Below are positions 1 to 10,982 of a stretch of DNA of 35,729 nt, piece after piece. Numbering within the stretch: the stretch's first letter is position 1; the number at the start of each line of letters is the position of its first letter. Both the position numbers and the translations under genes were made by a program. The notes under the pieces are model-generated. The model did no database searches. It was given only the letters and a program-made list of their open reading frames with translations, and had not been told where the DNA came from. Origin of the DNA: Halanaerobiaceae bacterium (GTDB lineage Bacteria > Bacillota > Halanaerobiia > Halanaerobiales > Halarsenatibacteraceae); the NCBI GenBank assembly GCA_003554225.1, contig PWFW01000067.1:1-35729 (forward strand). Direction: 5' to 3'.

Positions 1-28
1 GTTATATTTTTGCAGATAAGGTCTTTAT

Positions 29-160
29 AAGGTAAACCGCCATGCCCCTCTGGGACACAACAATAGATGAAAATACAACAGCATATTTTCAAGATAAACT
101 ACCATGGCCCGTTAGTCCACAACAATAGATGAAAAAATCACGACATTTTTTCAAGATAAA
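29..160. repeat. Imperfect 62-bp tandem repeat (two near-complete copies of the core plus one partial), each core with a small hairpin
   Basis: caatag at 61 and 123, caagataaa at 90 and 152, ccatg at 40 and 102: all offset by 62. Segment 59-98 aligns to 121-160 without gaps. Each copy has a GAAAA..TTTTC stem. Confidence 0.8.
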
Positions 161-525
161 GGTTTTATAGTTATAAAGATATAACGGTTATTAGTTTATC
201 GTTTATTAAACATTGATCTTTTTGTATAACCATTACAGGTATATGCATTCTTGTTATAACAGTTATTAGTTTAGCTGCTATAGGTATAGATGGATACAGG
301 TTTTTTAGCATAAAGAAAAGTAAAAAATAGAAAATCCCGGGATCCAAAAAATTTGAGTCTCAGGATAAAAAATCAGACGGAACTTATCGTCGTCCTCTGG
401 TGGAATGTTATACCAGCTGTTCAGAAAAAGACCCGGGCAGACAGAAAGGCAGAAAAAGCAGAGAAATTATTGTATATTATTGTATATTATAGAAAGGAAA
501 AAGTGCATGAGAGAAGCAGGATAAT

Positions 526-2199
526 TTAAAACCGACCGGAACGGAGAATTGAGATTACCAGCCAGATGCCCAGGATACCTGCCATGAAGAATCCCAGAAA
601 ACCAAAGAGAGGAATTCCCCGGAAGAGAGGCTGAACCCCGGTCTGAATGATCATAGAAGAGCCCACTATCAGGGAAGAAATTATCAGACTGATTGCCAGA
701 CGGTTGGAGGCAAAATCAATTTCATTGATCAGATCTTCCAGGTTTTGGTGTTTGAAACCCACAGATAAATCATTCCGGGCCAGTTTTTCCAGTATCAGGG
801 CAAAGTTTTCGGGATAATCTTTTATGCTGTTGCGAAACTGCCAGAGGCTTAAACCCAGACGCTTTAAGAGATTATCAGGACGGAAGCGGTCCTGGAGCAG
901 ATCTCCCAGAAAGTCATTGCCTATTTCCACAATATTAAAATCGGGATCCAGACCGGAGGCAACACCTTCACTTAAACCCAGGGCTCGGAAAAGCAGAAAA
1001 AATTCCTGAGGCAGTCTGATATGGTGCTTGAAGACAATTCGCTGGAGATCCTGGAACAATACTCTAAAATTAATATCTTCCAGCCGGCGGTTGTAATAAC
1101 TGTGGATGAACTCTTCAATGTCAATTAAGAGTTTGCGTTCGTTGAGATTCTCAGGGAGATCACCGATCTCTATTATTATATCCTTGATTCCCTCCACATT
1201 ACGGCGCAGCAGAGCGGCAAAGAGCAGAGCAAAGTAATCCCGATCGACCTTGCTGATCTGGCCCATCATGCCAAAATCGACATAGGCAAGTTTAGAGTCC
1301 TCCAGAATAAAAATATTCCCGGGATGGGGATCAGCATGGAAAAATCCATCAATCATAACCTGCTTGAGAAAGGCCTCAGCCCCCAGGCGGGAAAGCTTTT
1401 TGTTTTCAATCTCGGTGAAATCTTCAATTTTGCTGAGCCTCTGACCCTGAATCTCCTCCATTACCAGTACCCGGTCACTGCTGTAAACTTCATACACTTT
1501 AGGAACAACTATATCTTCATAGCCAGCGTGATTGGCCTTAAAGCGCCGGATATTACTGAGCTCCTGATTGAAGTTAAGCTCCTTAAAGAGAGATTCCCGG
1601 AATTCCTCCACCAGCCCTACCGGATCGATAAAATCCGGCAGAATTCCTCTATGCAGGGCTATCTCAGCAAGATCAGAGATTATTTCCAGGTCAACCCGAA
1701 CTCTTTTCTGGATTCCCGGACGCTGGATTTTAACTATAACCGGCTCTCCGGTTTTCAGCCGGGCCCTATGAGCCTGAGCGATGGAAGCTGCGGCGGTCGG
1801 TTCTTGAGAAAACTCCAGAAAAACCTCCTCCAGACAGTTCTCACCCAGCTCAGCCTCTAAAACCGTTGTTATTTGAGAAAAATCGACTGCAGGAACCTCA
1901 TCCTGCAGTCGACGAAATTCTTTGATATATTCTGGAGGCAGAATGTCCGGTCTGGTACTTAACAGCTGTCCCAGTTTGACATAGGTCGGTCCCAGCTCCT
2001 CCATAACCTGACGCAATCTTGGCGGCAGGCTGGCCGGCTCCTCCAGTTCCTTATCCCGGGAAAATCGATCCTCCAGGGGAACAAACCTTCTCAGCTCAAA
2101 GCGGTCCAGTAGAAATCCCAGACCGTTTTTTAGGAAGACCTGGCTGATTTCCCGGTATCTTTGAAAATGTTTGTATTTTTTCCTGAGATTAAATAGCAT
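526..2199 (-). CDS. ABC1/UbiB (AarF) family atypical protein kinase
   Basis: 557 aa ORF; LRQVMEELGPTYVKLGQLLSTRPDILP, AAASIAQAHRARL, HADPHPGNIF and YVDFGMMG motifs; two C-terminal hydrophobic segments. Confidence 0.93.
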   Translation of the reverse strand: MLFNLRKKYKHFQRYREISQVFLKNGLGFLLDRFELRRFVPLEDRFSRDKELEEPASLPPRLRQVMEELGPTYVKLGQLLSTRPDILPPEYIKEFRRLQDEVPAVDFSQITTVLEAELGENCLEEVFLEFSQEPTAAASIAQAHRARLKTGEPVIVKIQRPGIQKRVRVDLEIISDLAEIALHRGILPDFIDPVGLVEEFRESLFKELNFNQELSNIRRFKANHAGYEDIVVPKVYEVYSSDRVLVMEEIQGQRLSKIEDFTEIENKKLSRLGAEAFLKQVMIDGFFHADPHPGNIFILEDSKLAYVDFGMMGQISKVDRDYFALLFAALLRRNVEGIKDIIIEIGDLPENLNERKLLIDIEEFIHSYYNRRLEDINFRVLFQDLQRIVFKHHIRLPQEFFLLFRALGLSEGVASGLDPDFNIVEIGNDFLGDLLQDRFRPDNLLKRLGLSLWQFRNSIKDYPENFALILEKLARNDLSVGFKHQNLEDLINEIDFASNRLAISLIISSLIVGSSMIIQTGVQPLFRGIPLFGFLGFFMAGILGIWLVISILRSGRF

Positions 2200-2217
2200 A
2201 GCAGACCAGAACTCCTG

Positions 2218-2535
2218 TTAATCTTCCGGGTTTTCGCTGCAGACTTCCTTGAGTCTGTCGACTTCCTTCTCCATAGCCGAAACCCTGCTGGTAATATTTT
2301 CCACATCTTCACTGGAGGAAAAACCCAGATCCTTAAGCTTCTTTTCAATCACCTTCTCAATCTCATCTTTTTTCTCATCGCCCCTCTGCTGCCACTTTTT
2401 TACGAGCTCCTCGCCCTGCTTGCGGGTAAGATCCCCCTCTTTCACAAGAGTGCTTATTACTTCTTCCAGCTTTTCCACGGTGAGATCGAGTGAGCCCAGT
2501 CCACGATATAAAATATCTTCCAGCTTTAATTTCAT
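2218..2535 (-). CDS. Small coiled-coil, phasin / PHA-granule-associated-like protein
   Basis: 105 aa, predicted helical, LVKEGDLTRKQGEELVKKW; directly upstream of the AarF-family gene. Confidence 0.6.
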   Translation of the reverse strand: MKLKLEDILYRGLGSLDLTVEKLEEVISTLVKEGDLTRKQGEELVKKWQQRGDEKKDEIEKVIEKKLKDLGFSSSEDVENITSRVSAMEKEVDRLKEVCSENPED

Positions 2536-2624
2536 TGACCTTCAACTCCCTTCTATCTCTTTAATCTTCTTGAATTAAAAATTTACAGGGAATTACTGTT
2601 AGCTTCTAGCTCAGGGATTTATCT

Positions 2625-3521
2625 TTAAGATTTAGCTTTGGCTTTAGATCTAATATCCCAGCTGACCAGAATCGGGCTGGCTACAAAAATCGAGGAGTAG
2701 GTTCCCACTGCCAGGCCGATAAAGAGAGCCAGCATAAAGGTTCTGATGGCAGCACCACCAAAGAAATAAATGGCCAGTATGGCTACCAGGGTGGTCATGG
2801 AAGTGTTAATAGAACGGGGCAGGGTGTCGACAACCGCCCGGTTAGCCTGTTCGATAAAGGGCATTTTTCGATAAAGTTTCATGTTCTCCCGTATCCTGTC
2901 AAAGATAACGATGGTATCGTTAATGGAATAACCAACGATGGTGAGAAGTGCGGCAACAAAGGCGGTATTGATCTCCCGGCCCAGCAGGGCAAAGATACCC
3001 ACGGTAAAAATTACATCATGGGAGAGAGTGGCCAGGGTGGTAATGGCAAATTTTGGCTCAAAGCGAAAGCTGATATAGGCCACCATGGCGAGACCGGCTA
3101 CCAGTAGAGCCAGAAGCGCCTGTCTTCTCAGCTCCTCTCCGATGGTGGGTCCTACCATGTCGGTCCGTAAAACTTCAGCTCCGGAAAATTCTGCCAGCAC
3201 AGCATTTTCCACCTGTTCAATCTCATCAGGTGCCAGCTCACCGGTTCTGATAATAATGCCCTGATACTCATCTTCAGTGGTGGTCTGCAGGGTGGCATCC
3301 TCTGCAATGCCAACCTCGGTCAGCACTCCCCGAACATCTTCAGTAGTTACTTCCTCTGCAAAACTGAATTCTATAATAGGCCCCCCGGCAAAATCAATCC
3401 CGAGATTGAGACCAAAAACCAGAAGAGAGAGCAGGGATAATATTACAACTGCTCCCCCTACAATAAACCAGATTTTCCTTTTACCCATTAAATCAAGTTT
3501 GCTGCTGTCAAAATTAAACAT
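2625..3521 (-). CDS. secF: Protein translocase subunit SecF
   Basis: LGIDFAGGPIIEFSF, IVGYSINDTIVIFDRIREN motifs; adjacent to SecD. Start probably at MFNFDSSK (3521), 8-bp overlap with the secD end; the ORF track starts at 3545. Confidence 0.95.
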   Translation of the reverse strand: MFNFDSSKLDLMGKRKIWFIVGGAVVILSLLSLLVFGLNLGIDFAGGPIIEFSFAEEVTTEDVRGVLTEVGIAEDATLQTTTEDEYQGIIIRTGELAPDEIEQVENAVLAEFSGAEVLRTDMVGPTIGEELRRQALLALLVAGLAMVAYISFRFEPKFAITTLATLSHDVIFTVGIFALLGREINTAFVAALLTIVGYSINDTIVIFDRIRENMKLYRKMPFIEQANRAVVDTLPRSINTSMTTLVAILAIYFFGGAAIRTFMLALFIGLAVGTYSSIFVASPILVSWDIRSKAKAKS

Positions 3522-4737
3522 TCTGCTGAACCCCCCTGTTGGCACCGAAGGACTGCTCGGTCTGGATCATACTGGACTGAGAAAATACATCTATCAGACT
3601 TCTGGTAATCAGGAAGGCTGTAAACATGCTGACCAGTATACCGATAATCAGGGTGACGGCAAATCCTCTGACAGCACCGGTAGTAAAGTAGGCCAGGATT
3701 GAAGCCGTAATCAATGTCGTAACATTGGCATCAACGATAGTGATATAGGCCCGCTTAAAGCCGGCATCGATTGCTGCCCTGATGCTCTTACCGCTGTTGC
3801 GTTCGTCCTTGATGCGCTCAAAGATAATAATGTTGGCGTCGACAGCCATACCGATGGAGAGAATGATACCGGCAATCCCGGGCAGAGTTAAAACTGCCTG
3901 CAGACCTGCCAGGGTTCCCATCATCACAATTCCATAGATGATCAGGCTCGAGGCTGCCAGAATTCCAGGAAACTTATAATAAAAGATCATATAAAGTGCT
4001 ACCAGCGCCAGGCCGATCAGACCGGCTCTGATGCTCTGCTGAATGGCTATTGCCCCCAGGGTTGGGCCTACAGTCCGGCTTTCCATTACCTCTACCGGCA
4101 CCGGCAGGGCACCTTCGCGAATCAGAATGGCATGCTCTTCAGCCTCTCTGACGTTAGCATAGCCGGTTATCTGACCCTGATCTCTGATTACCGACTGAAC
4201 TGTGGGGTTGGTAAGCTGCTCATCATCGAGATATATCCCGATCCGCTGCCCCATATACATCCGGGTAATTTCTTCAAATTCTCGAGATCCCTCGCGATCC
4301 AGCTGGAAGGAGACCACTGCCCGCCCGTGCTCATCATAACTGGCTCTGGCATCTGTTATTCTATCACCGGTTAAGAGCACTTCTCCCTCGGGGTTGCGGA
4401 TGGTTAACATGGCTGTCCGGCCGATGGTTTGAATTGCCTCCGAGGGATTATCCACCGCCGGCAGCTCGACGATGATGCGGTCCGAACCCTCGGTCTGAAT
4501 GACCGGTTCTGATAAACCCAGTTCGTTGACCCTTCTCTCGATTACACTGACAATTCCTGCCATAGTTTCTCGATCAATCGTCCTGCCCTCGGTCTCCTGA
4601 GCCTGCAGCACGATATGAGCCCCGCCCTCCAGGTCCAGACCGAGATTTATGCCGTAAAAAGAATAAAGAAATATTGCCAGAGCTATAACCCCGACAATGA
4701 AGGCAATTTTCAGCCTCCGCTTTTGTTTATACCTCAT
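3514..4737 (-). CDS. secD: Protein translocase subunit SecD
   Basis: LGLDLEGGAHIVLQ, GMAVDANIIIFERIKDE, six-TM SecD C-terminal domain. Confidence 0.95.
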   Translation of the reverse strand: MRYKQKRRLKIAFIVGVIALAIFLYSFYGINLGLDLEGGAHIVLQAQETEGRTIDRETMAGIVSVIERRVNELGLSEPVIQTEGSDRIIVELPAVDNPSEAIQTIGRTAMLTIRNPEGEVLLTGDRITDARASYDEHGRAVVSFQLDREGSREFEEITRMYMGQRIGIYLDDEQLTNPTVQSVIRDQGQITGYANVREAEEHAILIREGALPVPVEVMESRTVGPTLGAIAIQQSIRAGLIGLALVALYMIFYYKFPGILAASSLIIYGIVMMGTLAGLQAVLTLPGIAGIILSIGMAVDANIIIFERIKDERNSGKSIRAAIDAGFKRAYITIVDANVTTLITASILAYFTTGAVRGFAVTLIIGILVSMFTAFLITRSLIDVFSQSSMIQTEQSFGANRGVQQNV

Positions 4738-4787
4738 AAATTCATCCTCCTACAAAATAAAAATAATTTTAGAAAAATAAAAGATGA

Positions 4788-5342
4788 TTATTCCTGGTTA
4801 TCAATATTATATTCCTCGTGATCCAGTATTCTCATCTCGCTCAGGGGCCAGAAAACCCAGAAGGCTTTGCCGTGAATGGAATCTCTATCAACATAACCAA
4901 CCAGCCCGGGAAATCTGCTGTCGGCACTGTGATTGCGGTTATCACCCAGCACAAAATATTCTCCCTCGGGAACCTCAAAGGGGCCTGAATCTCCGATATC
5001 GCGCATCTCTTCCTTGATATAATCCTCTTCCAGCGGTTCTCCATTAACATAAACCTGCCCTTCCCTGATATAAACGGTGTCACCAGGCAGGCCAATTACC
5101 CGCTTAATATATCTCTGATCGCTGGCACCCTGAGGAGTAAAGACCACTATCTCCCCCCGCTGGGGGTCGCGAAAACGATAAATTATCTTATTAGCTATAA
5201 GCCTCTCTCCATTATCCAGGGTTTCCTGCATGGAGCTGCCTTCCACCACAAAGGATTGGGCCACAAAAGTAATAATTAAAAAGGCCAGCACACCTGCAAT
5301 GACCAGCGATTGAATAAATTCCTTGATATCACCCTTATCCAC
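4788..5342 (-). CDS. lepB: Signal peptidase I
   Basis: VEGSSMQETL (Ser box), QRYIKRVIGLPGDTV (Lys box), YFVLGDNRNHSADSR. Confidence 0.95.
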   Translation of the reverse strand: MDKGDIKEFIQSLVIAGVLAFLIITFVAQSFVVEGSSMQETLDNGERLIANKIIYRFRDPQRGEIVVFTPQGASDQRYIKRVIGLPGDTVYIREGQVYVNGEPLEEDYIKEEMRDIGDSGPFEVPEGEYFVLGDNRNHSADSRFPGLVGYVDRDSIHGKAFWVFWPLSEMRILDHEEYNIDNQE

Positions 5343-5384
5343 AGAAGTTACCTCCTATTTAAAAATCTACCCGGTCAAACCCTT

Positions 5385-5410
5385 AAACAGCCGAAAATCT
5401 TCGGCTTGTT
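5385..5410 (-). terminator. Hairpin between yajC and lepB (possible weak terminator or 5'UTR structure)
   Basis: AGCCGAA (5389-5395) / TTCGGCT (5400-5406); no clean U-tract on the minus strand. Confidence 0.3.
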
Positions 5411-5543
5411 AGCCTGCTATTTATTTTTTATCTCTTTGTCTGGGTGTAATAATTGAAGAATCCTGAATGATAGTACAATCAGCAAAATAAAACTAATAAA
5501 ATCAATAAATTCTGATCCAGGGCTCTACTGCCATATTTTACAA

Positions 5544-5825
5544 CTATTCCTCTTCAGCCTCATCCTTCTGTCTGGCAATCTGGCTGATGGAACTCTTCAT
5601 CATTTCAATATCAACTTCGGGAGAGATTCTCAGCCTGACGATATTATCTTTAATTTTGATTATTTTACCTCTGATGCCGCCAGCAGAAATTATTTCATCT
5701 CCGACCTCAAGGTTGTCCAGCATCTCCTGATGCTGCTTTTGCTGTTTCTTCTGAGGCCTGATCAGGAAAAACCAGAAGACCCCAAAGATTAAAATCCAGG
5801 GGATCAAAGAAACTACAACTTCCAT
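5544..5825 (-). CDS. yajC: Preprotein translocase subunit YajC
   Basis: IFGVFWFFLIRPQKKQQKQHQEMLDNLEVGDEIISAGGIRGKI; located between tgt and secD. Confidence 0.93.
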   Translation of the reverse strand: MEVVVSLIPWILIFGVFWFFLIRPQKKQQKQHQEMLDNLEVGDEIISAGGIRGKIIKIKDNIVRLRISPEVDIEMMKSSISQIARQKDEAEEE

Positions 5826-6012
5826 TAATATTCCTCCTTAATTTTTCATATTTCATCCTGCCATATTTTTTTTATTGTTTTCCTTTACTATTATAATATC
5901 TTATACCATTAATTACAAGAGATTTTACCGGGAGAAGGTTATTTTTTCACCTTAAGTGGAATTTCCCGTGCTATCAGCCAGAAAATAACAGCTGCTCACT
6001 GCCTTATCTGAC

Positions 6013-6102
6013 CTGGCTGTCCTGACTGTTCTGACTGCTCTAACTGCCCTGACTGCTCTGACTGCCTTAATTGCCCTGACTGCTCTGGCTGTCCTGACTG
6101 CT
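6013..6102. repeat. 9-bp tandem repeat, 10 contiguous units, directly behind tgt
   Basis: Units read on +: CTGGCTGTC CTGACTGTT CTGACTGCT CTAACTGCC CTGACTGCT CTGACTGCC TTAATTGCC CTGACTGCT CTGGCTGTC CTGACTGCT. Confidence 0.95.
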
Positions 6103-6114
6103 CTGGGATAGCTG

Positions 6115-7245
<1,131 letters not shown>

Positions 7246-7444
7246 TTATCAGTCCTTTTCTTCACAAATTAATATCTACATGAGCAGCGAGCCTCGATCA
7301 AAGACAGGGAGCTGAAAATAATTGAAAAATCATGTGTCGGGATAAAAATCTGTTTTTAAGTTTTAAAGGGGAAACCGGGGAAACCGGCACAATCCTTTAT
7401 CACCCGGGTAAATAATTGCCCCCAGCAAAGTAATTAAATAGCAA

Positions 7445-8512
7445 TTAAATAATTAACATTGCATCACCAAAACTGTAAAACCTGTACTCCCTCCGGATGG
7501 CTTCCTGATAGGCCTGCATGATATTCTCCCTGCCGGCCAGAGCTGAGACCAGCATCAGGAGAGTCGATTTGGGCAGATGAAAGTTGGTTAAAAGCCCATC
7601 GATCATCTGAAAATTATAGCCGGGATAGATGAAAATATCGGTCCAGCCCTGCCGTCCCTCCCCCTGAATAATGGAGCTTGAGGCCCCCTCCAGGGTCCGG
7701 GTGACAGTGGTTCCAACTGCAATGATCCGACCGCCGGATTCTCTGGTCCGATTAATTTCCCGGGCTGTCTCCTGGCTGACCTCAAAATATTCGGCATGCA
7801 TTTCATGCTCCTCCACCTCAGCAGTACGGACCGGGCGGAAAGTGCCGAGTCCGACATGCAGGGTGATAAAACTTAAGTCTATCCCGCTCTCCTTAAGCTC
7901 ATCGAGAAGTTCATCGGTAAAATGCAGGCCGGCAGTCGGGGCTGCCGCCGAGCCTTCCCGGCTGGCATAGACAGTCTGATAACGCTCCGGATCTCCGGTA
8001 TATTCAGTAATGTAGGGGGGCAGAGGCATCTCGCCCAGAGTCTCAAGTCTCTCTTTAAGTCTGCCGGGAGGATTAAACTCCAGAATCCGACCGCCAAAAT
8101 CTGTATAATCCAGGCATTGGGCTATGATCTCTCCCTCATTATCCTGTTCCGAATTCTGCTCTGAATCTTGCCTATCTCCGCTAAAAACTATTTTAGTTTC
8201 CTGCTTTACCCGCCGGCCGGGCTTAACCAGAACCTCCCAGCGGTCGGGCTTAATCTCATTTAACAGCAGCACTTCAATATCAATGCCTGAGGATACTTTC
8301 TCTCCATAAAGCCGGGCTGGAATTACCCTGCTGTCATTTAAAACCAGCCGGTCGCCGGTTCTGAGAAAATCACCTAATTGAAAAAATTTAGCATGCTCCC
8401 TTATTCCTCCGGATTTATTTAAAACCAGGAGCCGGGATTGATCCCGCCGGGAGGACGGTTCCTGGGCTATCAACCTCTCCGGCAGTTGATAATCAAAATC
8501 CTTAACCTCCAT
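7445..8512 (-). CDS. queA: S-adenosylmethionine:tRNA ribosyltransferase-isomerase
   Basis: [46 protein letters not shown]. Confidence 0.97.
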   Translation of the reverse strand: MEVKDFDYQLPERLIAQEPSSRRDQSRLLVLNKSGGIREHAKFFQLGDFLRTGDRLVLNDSRVIPARLYGEKVSSGIDIEVLLLNEIKPDRWEVLVKPGRRVKQETKIVFSGDRQDSEQNSEQDNEGEIIAQCLDYTDFGGRILEFNPPGRLKERLETLGEMPLPPYITEYTGDPERYQTVYASREGSAAAPTAGLHFTDELLDELKESGIDLSFITLHVGLGTFRPVRTAEVEEHEMHAEYFEVSQETAREINRTRESGGRIIAVGTTVTRTLEGASSSIIQGEGRQGWTDIFIYPGYNFQMIDGLLTNFHLPKSTLLMLVSALAGRENIMQAYQEAIRREYRFYSFGDAMLII

Positions 8513-8767
8513 CTAAAGAAACCCCCATTAACTCTAAAGTAATCTCTCATGCTCCACTCATGCTCCAGCAAAATAAGAAAAATTATTGAAAATATTTACA
8601 GCCTGTATTCAAGGCAAACAAATGCCGCTGATGCAAACTTTAGCCTGAGTTAAAAACCCAGGAAAAATTCTCTGCAGGTCCGGGATATCCTGAATGATAC
8701 TAAATCATATCCCAAGCAGCATAGATCAGGCCATTGTCCTCATATCCCTCCAGATTAATCAGTAAAA

Positions 8768-9811
8768 TTAACCTGGCTGATCTTCTTCAAACAAAGTCTT
8801 CTGATGGGATTGAGGAAGCTCTATCTCCAGGTGCTGATAAGCTGCCCGGGTTGCTTTGCGGCCCCGGGGAGTCCTTTCCAAAAAGCCAAGCTGCAAGAGA
8901 TAGGGCTCATAAACATCTTCGATAGTTTCACATTCCTCGCTAATAGCAGCCGAAATGGTCTTGAGGCCGACCGGTCCTCCCCCAAATTTCTGGATTATGG
9001 TCTTTAGCAGCCGGTGGTCAATTTTGTCCAGACCCAGTTCATCAACCTCGAGAAGTTTGAGAGCCTCCCGGACCACCTTCGGGGTGATAGCGCCATCAGC
9101 CCTGACCTGAGCATAATCCCGGATTCTCTTTAAGAGCCGGTTGGCAATCCGGGGCGTTCCCCGGGAGCGGCGGGCAATTTCACCGGCTCCCTCAAGAGAG
9201 ATATCCACCTCAAGAATCCGGGCAGAGCGCTGGACAATCTCAGCCAGCTCCTCCCTGCTGTAAAACTCCAGCCGGTTAATAACTCCAAATCTGTCCCTCA
9301 GGGGTGAGGAAAGTTTACCAGCCCGGGTGGTGGCTCCCACCAGAGTGAACTGAGGTAAATCCAGGCGAACCGAGCGGGCCGAAGGCCCCTTGCCTATCAT
9401 GATGTCAAGCCCGTAGTCCTCCATGGCCGGGTATAATACCTCCTCCACCACCCGGTTTAAACGGTGAATTTCATCGATAAAGAGAATATCCTGGCCGGAA
9501 AGATTGGTCAGGATTGAAGCCAGATCTCCCGGCCTTTCAATGGCCGGACCGCTGGTGGTGTGGATATTGACGTTCATTTCATTGGCAATGATATTGGCCA
9601 GGGTGGTCTTACCCAGTCCGGGCGGACCGTAGAGCATGACATGATCTAAAGCATCGCCCCGCTCACTGGCAGCCTGAATAAATATATTCAGCTTTTCTTT
9701 GACCTTCTCCTGACCAATATAGTACTCCAGTCTGGTGGGTCGCAGAGTTTTATCGAGCATGTCATCCTCTACTTCCCGGGGAGTTACCACTCTTTTTTTA
9801 TCCTGATCCAT
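8768..9811 (-). CDS. ruvB: Holliday junction helicase RuvB
   Basis: [19 protein letters not shown], Walker [36 protein letters not shown]. Confidence 0.98.
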   Translation of the reverse strand: MDQDKKRVVTPREVEDDMLDKTLRPTRLEYYIGQEKVKEKLNIFIQAASERGDALDHVMLYGPPGLGKTTLANIIANEMNVNIHTTSGPAIERPGDLASILTNLSGQDILFIDEIHRLNRVVEEVLYPAMEDYGLDIMIGKGPSARSVRLDLPQFTLVGATTRAGKLSSPLRDRFGVINRLEFYSREELAEIVQRSARILEVDISLEGAGEIARRSRGTPRIANRLLKRIRDYAQVRADGAITPKVVREALKLLEVDELGLDKIDHRLLKTIIQKFGGGPVGLKTISAAISEECETIEDVYEPYLLQLGFLERTPRGRKATRAAYQHLEIELPQSHQKTLFEEDQPG

Positions 9812-9817
9812 AAAAAA

Positions 9818-10405
9818 TTACTCCTTCCCCAAATAGAGCAGAACCTGACGGATCTTATCTTCCAGATTATCCTCCGGCTCAAGCTCGATCTCCTCCAGCG
9901 CTGAATTAACCTCGCTGTCGCTGTAACCGAGATTGTTCAGAGCTGAATAGAGTTCATTATCCCTGGTAAAGCTGGAAGCGGTATCAGAAAAGCTTTCACC
10001 TGCCACCAGATCATCAACCCTGCTCTTTAATTCCAGAATCATGCGCTGGCCGCTTTTGGGCCCGATGCCCTTCACTTCCTCTAAGGTATTGAGATCTTCA
10101 CTGAGTATGGCCCGGGCAAACCGGTCCGGTGAAAGAGTGGATATGATATTTAGAGCCACCCGGGGACCGATGCCCGACACCGTCAGCAGCTCCTGAAACA
10201 TCTGGCGGTGCGATTTGCGGGTAAAGCCAAAGAGCTCCAGGGCATCCTCCCGAACATGGGTGTGAATATAAAGCTCACAGTCTCCACCGGTTTCAACTCC
10301 TGCCATGGTGGTAGGTACTGTTACCTGATATCCCACATTGTTAACATCAACAATTACCTGATTCTCCCTCCGGGAGATAACCTTCCCCCTGACAAAACCA
10401 ATCAT
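9818..10405 (-). CDS. ruvA: Holliday junction helicase subunit RuvA
   Basis: MIGFVRGKV, YIHTHVREDALELFGF, HhH motifs VSGIGPRVALNI and VKGIGPKSGQRMILELK. Confidence 0.97.
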   Translation of the reverse strand: MIGFVRGKVISRRENQVIVDVNNVGYQVTVPTTMAGVETGGDCELYIHTHVREDALELFGFTRKSHRQMFQELLTVSGIGPRVALNIISTLSPDRFARAILSEDLNTLEEVKGIGPKSGQRMILELKSRVDDLVAGESFSDTASSFTRDNELYSALNNLGYSDSEVNSALEEIELEPEDNLEDKIRQVLLYLGKE

Positions 10406-10908
10406 ACCAGCTCACCCCAGTTCTTTTTAACGGCATAATTATGACCGTGGCAGATGGCCACTGCTATGGCATCGGCCTCATCATCTGTATCCGGTGCTGC
10501 CGGCAGGTTTAGAAGAGCTTTAACCATTTCCTGAACCTGATGTTTGCTGGCCCGGCCGTAGCCCACCACAGCCTGTTTAACCTGCAGGGGGGTATATTCG
10601 TAGACTTCAAGCCCCTGACGGGAGCCAGCCAGCAGGATAACTCCGCGGGCCTGACCCACCCGGATCGCTGTTTTGACGTTTTTATTGAAAAATAGCTCCT
10701 CAACAGCCATATGTCCGGGTTTTAAGTCATTGATTAGAGCTGAAAGTTCCTGAAATAGATCATCCAGTCTGGTTAAATCTTCTTTATCCGGTGGAGTTGT
10801 TATTCTGCCGGAATCTATCAGTTTAAAGGAGTTGCCCTGCTTCTCCAGCAGGGAAAATCCTGTGGTCGCCAGTCCGGGGTCGATACCTAATATCCTCACC
10901 GAGTTCAC
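10402..10908 (-). CDS. ruvC: Holliday junction resolvase RuvC
   Basis: ILGIDPGLATTGF, AVEELFFNKNVKTA, YTPLQVKQAVVGYGRASKHQVQ, DEADAIAVAICH. Confidence 0.97.
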   Translation of the reverse strand: MNSVRILGIDPGLATTGFSLLEKQGNSFKLIDSGRITTPPDKEDLTRLDDLFQELSALINDLKPGHMAVEELFFNKNVKTAIRVGQARGVILLAGSRQGLEVYEYTPLQVKQAVVGYGRASKHQVQEMVKALLNLPAAPDTDDEADAIAVAICHGHNYAVKKNWGELV

Positions 10909-10914
10909 CTCACC

Positions 10915-10948
10915 CTAAATAGTAAAAGACACTGAGGTATCAGTGTCT
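10915..10948 (-). terminator. Hairpin between yebC and ruvC, possible partial terminator
   Basis: AGACACTGA (10927-10935) loop GGTA, TCAGTGTCT (10940-10948); on the minus strand followed by TTTACTATTT. Confidence 0.5.
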
Positions 10949-10982
10949 CAGGCAAAACTGCAGGCCTCTTTACTGCTGCCGG

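Noticed and set aside
29-160. CRISPR array (repeat-spacer spacing of 62 bp)
   Set aside because: Only about 18 bp is strictly identical between copies, the hairpin part diverges with compensatory change, only two to three units are seen, and there are no cas genes in the window.
331-492. Plus-strand open frame GSKKFESQDKKSDGTYRRPLVECYTSCSEKDPGRQKGRKSREIIVYYCIL
   Set aside because: No good start codon or SD, short, ends in the AT-rich tandem tgtatattat; cannot be supported as a gene.
8681-8713. GGGATAT..ATATCCC inverted repeat between queA and ruvB
   Set aside because: Only 7-bp arms in AT-rich intergenic DNA, no U-run; too likely by chance to report as a feature.
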